This document shows positions 8,772 through 15,679 of a stretch of 19,987 nt of DNA, in pieces. Source of the stretch: an uncultured bacterium (GTDB lineage: Bacteria; Fidelibacterota; Marinisomatia; Marinisomatales; UBA1611); NCBI GenBank assembly GCA_938092125.1, contig CALKMQ010000044.1, positions 1 to 19,987 on the forward strand, written 5' to 3'. The translations under genes and the position numbers were made by a program. Under the pieces are notes generated by a model that was given only the letters and a program-made list of their open reading frames with translations, was not told the DNA's origin and searched no databases. Every line of letters starts with the position of its first letter. Within the stretch, counting starts at the first letter, position 1.

Positions 8772-9860
8772 GTGAAACATATAATAATTGTTATTGGCTA
8801 CTTTATAATATTTACTGGATGCATGTACGATGAATCGAAATTGGGAAAAGCAGTTGATCAAATGGAGCAGGATGAAATGATTGGCTATGTTCCCAACAAC
8901 CAAAAGTTAGGCATGAAGTGGCTATTAAAAAATATGGTCGAGGATGATAAGAAATCCTTGAGCGCTAGGTTTCTTTTAGATAATTGCATTTACGCATACA
9001 AGGCCTGGGAAAACACTCCCTGGGATAGCGTTAATGATTCATTGTTTTTTGAGTATGTACTCCCTTATTCAAGTTTAAATGAGAGAAGAGATAATTGGAG
9101 ACAGGATTTTTACGAGCGTTTTTATCCAATTGTGAAAAACGCGAAATCCGCATACGAAGCAGCAGTTATTTTAAACAATAATATTTTTGAGATGGTTGGG
9201 GTTATTTACTCAACAAAAAGACCAAAAGCAGATCAGTCACCATACGAAAGTATTGAAGCAGGTTTAGCTTCTTGCACTGGACTTAGTTTTATGTTAATTG
9301 ATGCGTGTAGAAGCGTTGGGATACCTGCTAGGTTTGTTGGTACCCCATCTTGGTATAATAATAGTGGTAATCATTCTTGGGTAGAAATTTGGGATAATGG
9401 CTGGCATTTTACAGGAGCATTTGAACCAACTGAAAATAGGTTAAACGAGGGATGGTTTACTGGCTTAGCCTCTAGATCAGTTAAGGGTCACCCTAAGTAT
9501 GGTATATATGCTGCGACTTGGAAAAAAACAGATATTTATTTTCCAATGGATTGGAAACCTGGTGTAAATAAATACTTTGCCGTAGACGTTACATCAAGGT
9601 ATCAAGACTTTTTGGATAGTAATTTTATTCCTCTTCGTATAAAGGTTGTAGACTTAAATGGTGAAATAAAAAGAATCTTAGTCAGTGTAAGTGGTGATAA
9701 CGATTTTTCATTTGTAGGGTACTCAAAGGATGAAAAAAATGATGCAAACGACCATCTAACTCTTAACTTACCCGAAGGTAATTCGTTTACAATTAAAGTA
9801 AATCAATTTTCAAAGACTATTACTTTAAATAAGGAAGAGTTAATTGAAATTAAGATTTGA
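8772..9860 (+). CDS. Transglutaminase-like lipoprotein (papain-fold hydrolase)
   Basis: A 362-residue exported protein starting at GTG, with AAGGAG at 8755-8760 and a rather long 11-nt spacer. Residues 1-17 are a lipoprotein signal with lipobox FTGC (Cys17), so the protein should be anchored on the outside of a membrane. The transglutaminase-like core shows the nucleophile Cys168 in ASCTGLS, then CRSVGIPARFVGTPSW, His201 in GNHSWVEIW, and GWHFTGAFEPTE. In the last motif Glu218 stands where many family members carry Asp. Proteins of this shape are usually proteases or amidases rather than crosslinking enzymes. Residues about 270-362 form a beta-rich C-terminal domain. In this operon it may cut peptide parts of a glycopeptide substrate; that role is inference. 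Confidence 0.85.
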   Translation: MKHIIIVIGYFIIFTGCMYDESKLGKAVDQMEQDEMIGYVPNNQKLGMKWLLKNMVEDDKKSLSARFLLDNCIYAYKAWENTPWDSVNDSLFFEYVLPYSSLNERRDNWRQDFYERFYPIVKNAKSAYEAAVILNNNIFEMVGVIYSTKRPKADQSPYESIEAGLASCTGLSFMLIDACRSVGIPARFVGTPSWYNNSGNHSWVEIWDNGWHFTGAFEPTENRLNEGWFTGLASRSVKGHPKYGIYAATWKKTDIYFPMDWKPGVNKYFAVDVTSRYQDFLDSNFIPLRIKVVDLNGEIKRILVSVSGDNDFSFVGYSKDEKNDANDHLTLNLPEGNSFTIKVNQFSKTITLNKEELIEIKI

Positions 9861-9915
9861 CAAAATCAATTTAATTCAAAACCAAATTAAACCTGTCTTT
9901 TAATAAACATGGTTT

Positions 9916-10677
9916 ATGGTTGATGTTTTCTCAAAAGATGGGTTTTATTTAAAAAAAGAAATTTTTAGTAAATCTCTTATTAATTTATATGAAAATGAAT
10001 TTGATAAGATCGTTACTCAACTTAAAAAAAGCGATGAAGATATAAATGCTCGCTGGGGTAGTAAATTAACATCCAATATTGAAACTGATAATAGCTTGGT
10101 TATTCATACTCATAATGTCCAGAATTATTCTTCTATCTTTCTCCAAATGATACAAAGTAATAGCTTTTTAGATGAGGTTGAAAAAATCATTGGTCCCGAT
10201 ATCATTCTTCACCATACGAAGCTTTTTGAAAAACCGCAAAAAAAAGGAGCTGCTTTTCCTTTGCACCAAGATTGGTCCTATTTTCCTACAAAAAATAATT
10301 CAATGATTGCAGCGGTTATCCACTTATCAAAATCGGATGAAGATATGGGTTGCATTAGAATTGTTCCTAAATCACATAAACTCGGAAAAATTAAAAACAG
10401 TGATGGGCATAGATATAACTCGAAGATTCATAATAAGTATACATTAGAAGATGCAATACCGGTAGTAGCTAACCCAGGTGATGTTCTTTTTTTTCATTGT
10501 TGCAGTCTACATGGTTCAATGTCAAATTTATCAACTAAACCTAGAAAGAGTATTTTAGTACAATTATATTCTGGTCAAGATGAAGTAGAAGAAGGGAATA
10601 ATCATACGAATGCTCAACTTGTTTTAAGAGGTTTTAATTATTCTGCAACTAGGTCATCTGTTGATTTAAAGTCATAG
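9916..10677 (+). CDS. Phytanoyl-CoA dioxygenase (PhyH) family oxygenase, first of three
   Basis: A 253-residue Fe(II)/2-oxoglutarate-dependent oxygenase, a family that hydroxylates or demethylates small molecules. The metal-binding facial triad is complete: His117 and Asp119 in HQDWSYFP, and His199 in SLHGS. Arg210 in KPRKS is placed to bind 2-oxoglutarate. GCIRIVPKSHKLG before the distal His is the usual PhyH strand and turn. No signal peptide, so cytoplasmic. The ATG at 9916 has no clear ribosome binding site. An ATG at 9909 is in another frame and stops after four codons. The 55-bp gap upstream is the largest inside the operon. The family is certain; the substrate cannot be read from the sequence. 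Confidence 0.87.
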   Translation: MVDVFSKDGFYLKKEIFSKSLINLYENEFDKIVTQLKKSDEDINARWGSKLTSNIETDNSLVIHTHNVQNYSSIFLQMIQSNSFLDEVEKIIGPDIILHHTKLFEKPQKKGAAFPLHQDWSYFPTKNNSMIAAVIHLSKSDEDMGCIRIVPKSHKLGKIKNSDGHRYNSKIHNKYTLEDAIPVVANPGDVLFFHCCSLHGSMSNLSTKPRKSILVQLYSGQDEVEEGNNHTNAQLVLRGFNYSATRSSVDLKS

Positions 10678-10681
10678 ATAA

Positions 10682-11467
10682 ATGAACTTAGATCTTTCAG
10701 TTAATCAATTTTATCAAGAAAATGGGTATGCTATCATTCCTGCTGTTATTTGTTCGGACTTAGTGGGAGAAGTTCAAAACCATGTTATGTGGCTACAAAG
10801 TAAATACCCAGACATTCGCGCAGAGGCTTTTCATCATGATCTTTTAATTAATGATCCATTTATCCACAACCTTTTAGATAATAAAATCATGCTCGATATC
10901 ATAGAAGGTGTTATAGGATCAGATATAGCTCTTTTTGGCGCCCATTATATTGCAAAAAGACCAAGAGATGGCAAACCAGTGGGTTGGCATCAGGATGGTT
11001 CATATTGGCCGTTAGAGCCAATGAATGTAGTTTCAATTTGGTTAGCTGGAACAGATTCAAATAAATCAAATGGTTGTATGCGTGTTATTCCCGGTACTCA
11101 AAACAAAAAATTAATTAAAGCTTCTGAAATGATAAAATTAGATACAGACGATTATGTTTTAGATTTGGCCATTTCTAAAAGTGATATTGATAGTCAAAAA
11201 GCTGTAGATGTAGAGCTTAATGCAGGGGATATTTCAATTCATAATCCTTCAATCGTTCATGGCTCAAATGCTAATTTATCGGATAGTTGGAGAATTGGAT
11301 TAACACTTAGATTTATCCCTACTTCCACTTATGTAAATAGAGCAAATTGGGAGTGCATATTGGTTCGAGGAAAACCTAATAATGCAGTAAAAAATAATTA
11401 TGTATCGAAACCTATTTTTAGAGAAGATGAGCATATGTATTTTTCTGGATATAAAAACTTTTTATAG
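10682..11467 (+). CDS. Phytanoyl-CoA dioxygenase (PhyH) family oxygenase, second of three
   Basis: A 261-residue Fe(II)/2-oxoglutarate oxygenase with an intact triad: His103 and Asp105 in WHQDGSYWPLEP, His193 in IVHGSN, and Arg204 in DSWRIGLTLRF for co-substrate binding. NGCMRVIPGTQNKK is the typical segment between them. This is the most canonical of the three and resembles bacterial PhyH proteins annotated as small-molecule hydroxylases. It starts 4 bp after the first PhyH gene without its own clear ribosome binding site, which suggests coupled translation. Sequence similarity to the first and third copies seems low beyond the motifs, so the three probably act on different substrates or positions instead of being a recent duplication. 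Confidence 0.9.
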   Translation: MNLDLSVNQFYQENGYAIIPAVICSDLVGEVQNHVMWLQSKYPDIRAEAFHHDLLINDPFIHNLLDNKIMLDIIEGVIGSDIALFGAHYIAKRPRDGKPVGWHQDGSYWPLEPMNVVSIWLAGTDSNKSNGCMRVIPGTQNKKLIKASEMIKLDTDDYVLDLAISKSDIDSQKAVDVELNAGDISIHNPSIVHGSNANLSDSWRIGLTLRFIPTSTYVNRANWECILVRGKPNNAVKNNYVSKPIFREDEHMYFSGYKNFL

Positions 11468-11475
11468 GGGATTGC

Positions 11476-12249
11476 TTGATCAGTGAAAATAATAACTTAA
11501 GCGATTCTGGTTTCACCTTTGTAGATGACGTTTTTTTGCAAGAGGATATTCTAGAATCAAAAAATGCATTTTGGGATGTAATCAATTGTAAATATGATAC
11601 TGGAATTGAACCAGAAAATAGATTTTGGAATTTAGGAGATGATTTAAAGAAAATAATTAAGATTGATAAACCTCATTTAAGTAGTAGCGCATTACACAAT
11701 CTTATAACCCAAGAAAATTTTGGTAAAATCCTTGCGAAGATTACTAAAGCAAGAAAAATTCAGGTTTGGCACACGCAGGGAGTATGGAAGCCGACAGGAG
11801 GTGGATCAAAGGGCAATGCTGGTTGGCATAGAGACATTCAATACTGGCCCTTTTGGGAGCCCAAAGGTGTTTTTACTGCTTGGATTGCATTAACAGATGT
11901 TTTTCCAAATTCAGGCCCTGTTAGATATATTGCAGGTAGTAATCATTGGAATGAAATAAGAGGTGTTGATTTTTTTAATAATGATATTGATAGTCAAGAT
12001 AAAATCATTAAAAAGAAGCATAGTAATTATAAAGTCGTTAAGGCTGATATCTCTTCTGGATCTATTGCTATCCATGGATCAAAAACATACCATTCATCTA
12101 TAAATAACACAAGCGGAAGTCCACGCGTAGGCATGGTTGTACACTTTTCAACTGACCAAGCTAAAAAAATTAATCTAACGGATAAGTATTCAGTTTATTT
12201 AGATATATTAAATGATCAATCCATTTGTCCGATTATATATGATTCTTAA
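11476..12249 (+). CDS. Phytanoyl-CoA dioxygenase (PhyH) family oxygenase, third of three
   Basis: A 257-residue Fe(II)/2-oxoglutarate oxygenase beginning at TTG, preceded by AGGGGA at 11466-11471. The triad is His118 and Asp120 in WHRDIQYWPFW, with His206 in TYHSS as distal ligand and Arg217 in SPRVG as the 2-oxoglutarate anchor. A second His at residue 200 (AIHGS) lies close by. The segment before the HxD motif is longer and Gly-rich (VWKPTGGGSKGNAG) than in the other two copies, which hints at a different active-site rim. No signal peptide. It follows the second copy after 8 bp. The oxygenase family is well supported; the reaction is unknown. Confidence 0.86.
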   Translation: MISENNNLSDSGFTFVDDVFLQEDILESKNAFWDVINCKYDTGIEPENRFWNLGDDLKKIIKIDKPHLSSSALHNLITQENFGKILAKITKARKIQVWHTQGVWKPTGGGSKGNAGWHRDIQYWPFWEPKGVFTAWIALTDVFPNSGPVRYIAGSNHWNEIRGVDFFNNDIDSQDKIIKKKHSNYKVVKADISSGSIAIHGSKTYHSSINNTSGSPRVGMVVHFSTDQAKKINLTDKYSVYLDILNDQSICPIIYDS

Positions 12250-12297
12250 TTTGTCTTACTATGGTTTGTTTCTTTTTATCAATTTTGAAAGGTTTTT

Positions 12298-12960
12298 ATG
12301 TCGAACAGTACTATCGGTTTAAGTGAAGATTTAAGAAAATATTTATTAGGTGTATCTTGCCGTGAAAGTAAAACGTTGAAAGGTTTGCGTAAAGAAACAT
12401 TTCAACTTAAAGAAGCTCAAATGCAAATATCGCCAGAGCAGGGCTCTTTTTTAGCGTTCTTGGTAAAAGTACTAAGGGCGAAAATGACTCTAGATATTGG
12501 TGTATTTACAGGATATAGTTCACTTGTTGTGGCAGATGCACTTCCTAGTAATGGTAGAGTTATTGCTTGCGACACAAGCGCGGAGTGGACAAACATAGCT
12601 AGAAAATATTGGAAAGTAGCGCGCGTAAACAATAAAATTCAATTAGAATTAGCTCCAGCTATAAAAACACTCGACAAATTAATTGAAAATGGTGGGCAAG
12701 GTACATTCGATTTTTCATTTATTGATGCAGATAAAATAAACTATCAAAATTATTTTGAAAGGTCGCTTATTTTACTTAGACCAGGTGGCGTTATCGCAAT
12801 CGATAATGTATTGTGGGGTGGAAAAGTCTTAGACAAGCAAGATAATGAACCTGCAACAAGAGCGATTAGAAAATTTAATGAAAAGCTAAAAGGCGATGAT
12901 AGAGTATTAATTTCAATGGTGCCAATTGGAGATGGCTTAACTCTTGCGTTTAAAAAGTAA
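12298..12960 (+). CDS. Family 3 O-methyltransferase (caffeoyl-CoA/catechol type)
   Basis: A 220-residue S-adenosylmethionine-dependent methyltransferase of the cation-dependent catechol/caffeoyl-CoA O-methyltransferase family. Motif I is LDIGVFTGYSS (residues 65-75). The metal ligands are present: Asp143 in FIDADK, and Asp169 and Asn170 in IDNVLWGGKV. Their 26-residue spacing matches plant caffeoyl-CoA O-methyltransferase, and Lys146 follows as in the family. These enzymes methylate one of two vicinal hydroxyls. AAAGG at 12288-12292 with a 5-nt spacer supports the ATG. It follows three oxygenases, which could supply the hydroxyl it methylates; that link is inference. Many bacterial members have no known substrate. 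Confidence 0.9.
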   Translation: MSNSTIGLSEDLRKYLLGVSCRESKTLKGLRKETFQLKEAQMQISPEQGSFLAFLVKVLRAKMTLDIGVFTGYSSLVVADALPSNGRVIACDTSAEWTNIARKYWKVARVNNKIQLELAPAIKTLDKLIENGGQGTFDFSFIDADKINYQNYFERSLILLRPGGVIAIDNVLWGGKVLDKQDNEPATRAIRKFNEKLKGDDRVLISMVPIGDGLTLAFKK

Positions 12961-12963
12961 CCG

Positions 12964-14694
12964 ATGTTAAATATATTTATAATAAAAATACTTTTTAAAA
13001 ACCTAAGAATATTGCCTCTAGTTATTTTCATAATACATTGTGAAAATCAATTTTCTCAAAATGAATTACACATTCCACCTGAAAAGCCAGACTCCTTTCC
13101 AAAGCTCACAGAAAGAAATCGACTATTAGGAGAACTATCGCCTGAAAGAAGTTGTTACGATGTGCTACATTATTTGATAGACATTGATTTTGATATTGAA
13201 AAAAAATATATAAAAGGTTTTGTTGAAATTCGTTCTGTTGCAAAGGATGATTTTTCTATTCTTCAGTTTGATTTAGCTAGAAAGATGATGCTCAATAAAG
13301 TTGAGTATCAAGATCAAATACTTAAGACTTCTAGAAATAAAGATGCAGTATTTGTTGAATTTCCTAATATTAAAGATGGCGATAACTTTACATTTCGTAT
13401 TTATTACGAAGGTAAACCATTAGAAGCCAAAAATCCACCTTGGGACGGTGGTTTTGTTTGGGAAAAAGATAAAAATGGAAGACCTTTTATTTCAGTTGCT
13501 TGTGAAGGTGATGGTGCGAGTCTTTGGTGGCCTTTAAAAGATCATATAGCTGATGAACCAGATGAAGGAGCTACAATGACTTTTACTGTTCCTAATGAAC
13601 TTTATTGCGTAAGCAATGGTCGTTTGATAGATATCTCTAGTTACGAAGATGAAACAAAAAGATCATTTACATGGGCTGTTAATAATCCAATAAATAATTA
13701 TAATATTTCTGTTCAAATTGGTCATTATGTGTCTATCCAAGATACGATTCATCATAATGGATTAGTTGATACTCTAAATTATTATGTTTTGGATTATAAT
13801 AGAGAAATTGCAACAAATCACTTTAAGCAATCAAAGAATGTAATTCGATTTTTCGAGAAATATTTTAGTGAATTTCAATGGTGGGATGATGGCTATAAAC
13901 TTGTTGAGGTCTCTTATCTTGGTATGGAGCATCAATCTGCTGTAACCTATGGAAACAATTGGAGTAACTGGGGTGGAGAGCGAGCATGGACTAGTAAGTA
14001 TTACGGAATTGTGGATGGCCTTTTATTTCATGAAACTGCTCATGAATGGTGGGGTAATAGTGTCACCGCGATAGATCCTGCTCATATGTGGATTCATGAA
14101 GGAATGGCTGTTTATAGCGAAGCAATGTTTATTGAAGACAACCTTGGCTATAATGTTATGATTGATTTTTTATTAGATAAACGTAAAGGTATAAGTAATA
14201 GACTACCAATCGTAGGGCCATCGAATCAAAATTATTGGGCGTTTGGTGATAGCTATAATAAAGGCGCTTGGGTGCTCCATACGCTTCGCAATGTTATAGA
14301 TAATGATGATCAATGGTTCTCAATATTAAAAGAATTTTCAATTGAGAATGCAAAAAGCCACGTTTCAACCCAAGATTTTTTAAATCATATAAATAAAGTT
14401 ACAAAAAAAGATTTTCAATCCATATTTTATCAATATTTTTATGATCACAGACCGCCAACCTTTGAATATTATCAAGAGGATAACAAATATTATTACCGAT
14501 GGTCCAATGTTATCTCAGGTTTTACAATGCCTGTAGACGTAGACGTTAATGGAGTTGAAATGAGGTTGTTTCCAACAGAATCATTGCAAACAATCGATAT
14601 AACAAAGCATTCAGTTATACATATTAGAGATTGGGAATCTTATGTCGTCACTAAAGAAAATTCGGTTATGATAAAAAACCAAAATGGAGAATAG
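12964..14694 (+). CDS. Exported M1-family metallopeptidase (aminopeptidase)
   Basis: A 576-residue zinc peptidase. The N-terminus has a hydrophobic signal at about residues 3-25 ending IIHC; His before Cys makes a lipobox doubtful. A beta-rich N-terminal domain of the M1 type covers about 50-260. The substrate-binding GMEHQS stands where classical members have GAMEN, a known variant in this branch. The zinc site is HETAH (His356, Glu357, His360) followed by Glu379 in WIHEGMAVYSE, giving the family's HExxH-18-E spacing. The protein stops soon after the catalytic domain, with only a short beta domain and no long helical C-terminal domain. It probably trims peptides outside the cytoplasm. It starts 3 bp after the methyltransferase gene. 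Confidence 0.9.
   Translation: MLNIFIIKILFKNLRILPLVIFIIHCENQFSQNELHIPPEKPDSFPKLTERNRLLGELSPERSCYDVLHYLIDIDFDIEKKYIKGFVEIRSVAKDDFSILQFDLARKMMLNKVEYQDQILKTSRNKDAVFVEFPNIKDGDNFTFRIYYEGKPLEAKNPPWDGGFVWEKDKNGRPFISVACEGDGASLWWPLKDHIADEPDEGATMTFTVPNELYCVSNGRLIDISSYEDETKRSFTWAVNNPINNYNISVQIGHYVSIQDTIHHNGLVDTLNYYVLDYNREIATNHFKQSKNVIRFFEKYFSEFQWWDDGYKLVEVSYLGMEHQSAVTYGNNWSNWGGERAWTSKYYGIVDGLLFHETAHEWWGNSVTAIDPAHMWIHEGMAVYSEAMFIEDNLGYNVMIDFLLDKRKGISNRLPIVGPSNQNYWAFGDSYNKGAWVLHTLRNVIDNDDQWFSILKEFSIENAKSHVSTQDFLNHINKVTKKDFQSIFYQYFYDHRPPTFEYYQEDNKYYYRWSNVISGFTMPVDVDVNGVEMRLFPTESLQTIDITKHSVIHIRDWESYVVTKENSVMIKNQNGE
14686..14689 (+). promoter_or_regulatory. Ribosome binding site for the small membrane peptide
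   Basis: GGAG inside the end of the peptidase gene lies 5 nt before the TTG at 14695 and 14 nt before the ATG at 14704, favouring the TTG start. Confidence 0.4.
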
Positions 14695-14802
14695 TTGTTT
14701 AAAATGGAATTGTCAGATCTGTATGTGATTTTCATTGTATTAATTATTTTAGGAATGAAAGTAAGTATATTTTATTTATTTAAATCAAAGAGCAATAAAT
14801 AA
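14695..14802 (+). CDS. Small single-pass membrane peptide (35 residues, hypothetical)
   Basis: A short open frame directly after the peptidase stop codon encodes 35 residues from TTG (32 from the ATG at 14704). It has an acidic start (MELSDLY), one hydrophobic segment of about 20 residues (VIFIVLIILGM and onwards) and a basic end (KSKSNK). This charge pattern fits one transmembrane helix with its C-terminus in the cytoplasm. GGAG at 14686-14689 precedes the TTG at good spacing. Its stop is only 4 bp from the stop of the converging methyltransferase gene, so the frame fills the gap almost exactly. I do not recognise it. It could be a real small protein serving the peptidase or symporter, or chance in AT-rich DNA. 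Confidence 0.45.
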   Translation: MFKMELSDLYVIFIVLIILGMKVSIFYLFKSKSNK

Positions 14803-14806
14803 TAAC

Positions 14807-15679
14807 TTACTTAGAAGCCCTCATGACAACATAGCCAAATGGGCTTTGTTCTCTTTTGTCCGCAGAATATTGGAGGCATTTGCAAAGCATATCTAAAAAT
14901 AATTTAGGATAAAGATTAAGTAAATATTTTTCATTAGTATGAATCAAATCTATCCATTTAGGAAGTACGGTAGATACATTTATCGTAACGTCTTCACATG
15001 AAATATCTCTAAATCCAGCTATGTTCAAAGATTTTTTCCACTTTTCAATGGTATAAAATTCTTTTGTGGCTAAGCCGTGTTTTGCTATTAAAACTTTATA
15101 AAAATCAAAAAAGCTTAATAATTCTGGTTTAATAATGATATCAGCAATAGCTATTTGACCATTCTCTTCTAAGGCATCGTAAGCGCTCGTTGCAAATATT
15201 TGTTTATTTTCAAAGTGAAATGCAGATTCGATGGCATAAATGTTTTTAAATTTTTTATCTAAGCTTGAAATATTATGTGCATCACAAAGGGAAAAATTTG
15301 CTCTGGTATTGATGTTTTTTCTCCTTGCAAGATTTCTTGCTTTCATAATTTGCTGCTCGATAATATTTATCCCCAAAATAGAAATATTATTATTTAATTT
15401 TGCTAGGTAGCATGCAGGAGCACCAGTTCCACATCCGACATCAAGCCAATCACCATTTTTTAAAAACGTTTTTGTAACAATATCGACCATGTTTTCCTGT
15501 GCTTTAACTACAGAATCAGGGAAAGAGGTTGTTGTAAAATGATAGCCTAAATTCAAATACATATTGTTATCACTCATTGCATGAAAAAGAGGCTCAAGAA
15601 GGTGGTAGTATGTTCTAATTTTTTTGTTTGAGCTCGCTCTAAAAATAAAATTGTAAAGTAGGTCTTTTTTAGTGATCAT
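14807..15679 (-). CDS. Class I SAM-dependent small-molecule methyltransferase
   Basis: A 290-residue methyltransferase. The SAM-binding motif I is WLDVGCGTGAP (78-88), followed by the acidic-loop region ILGINIIEQQ, DAH at 133-135 and AIESAFHFENK (149-159). This order is typical of enzymes that methylate sterols, tocopherols, rifamycins and other isoprenoid or polyketide-like molecules. The YLNLGYHF segment at 41-48 is also common there. The C-terminal third (about 190-290) is a substrate-capping region. Its start codon overlaps the stop of the upstream cruF-like gene (ATGA), so the two are probably co-translated and work on related molecules. Methylation of a carotenoid hydroxyl is a plausible role, but the sequence alone does not show it. 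Confidence 0.85.
   Translation of the reverse strand: MITKKDLLYNFIFRASSNKKIRTYYHLLEPLFHAMSDNNMYLNLGYHFTTTSFPDSVVKAQENMVDIVTKTFLKNGDWLDVGCGTGAPACYLAKLNNNISILGINIIEQQIMKARNLARRKNINTRANFSLCDAHNISSLDKKFKNIYAIESAFHFENKQIFATSAYDALEENGQIAIADIIIKPELLSFFDFYKVLIAKHGLATKEFYTIEKWKKSLNIAGFRDISCEDVTINVSTVLPKWIDLIHTNEKYLLNLYPKLFLDMLCKCLQYSADKREQSPFGYVVMRASK

Larger units (their letters stand above)
2388..14802 (+). other. Probable eleven-gene operon
   Basis: All genes from the beta-mannosidase to the small membrane peptide lie on the plus strand. Junctions are 17 bp, two 4-bp ATGA overlaps, then 15, 55, 4, 8, 48, 3 and 0 bp. No intrinsic terminator hairpin is visible at any junction. The two larger gaps (9861-9915 and 12250-12297) could hold internal promoters; the first contains a perfect TTGACA at 9857-9862 but no good -10 box at normal spacing. 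The three overlapping genes at the front suggest translational coupling of esterase, sugar-binding protein and symporter. Confidence 0.6.

Noticed and set aside
9857..9862. Perfect TTGACA -35 box before the first PhyH gene
   Set aside because: No TATAAT-like hexamer follows at 16-19 bp, and it overlaps the end of the previous gene; not strong enough to call a promoter.
9866..9897. TTTAATT...AATTAAA inverted repeat after the transglutaminase-like gene
   Set aside because: Arms are only A/T, the stem would be weak and no clean T tract follows, so I do not call a terminator.
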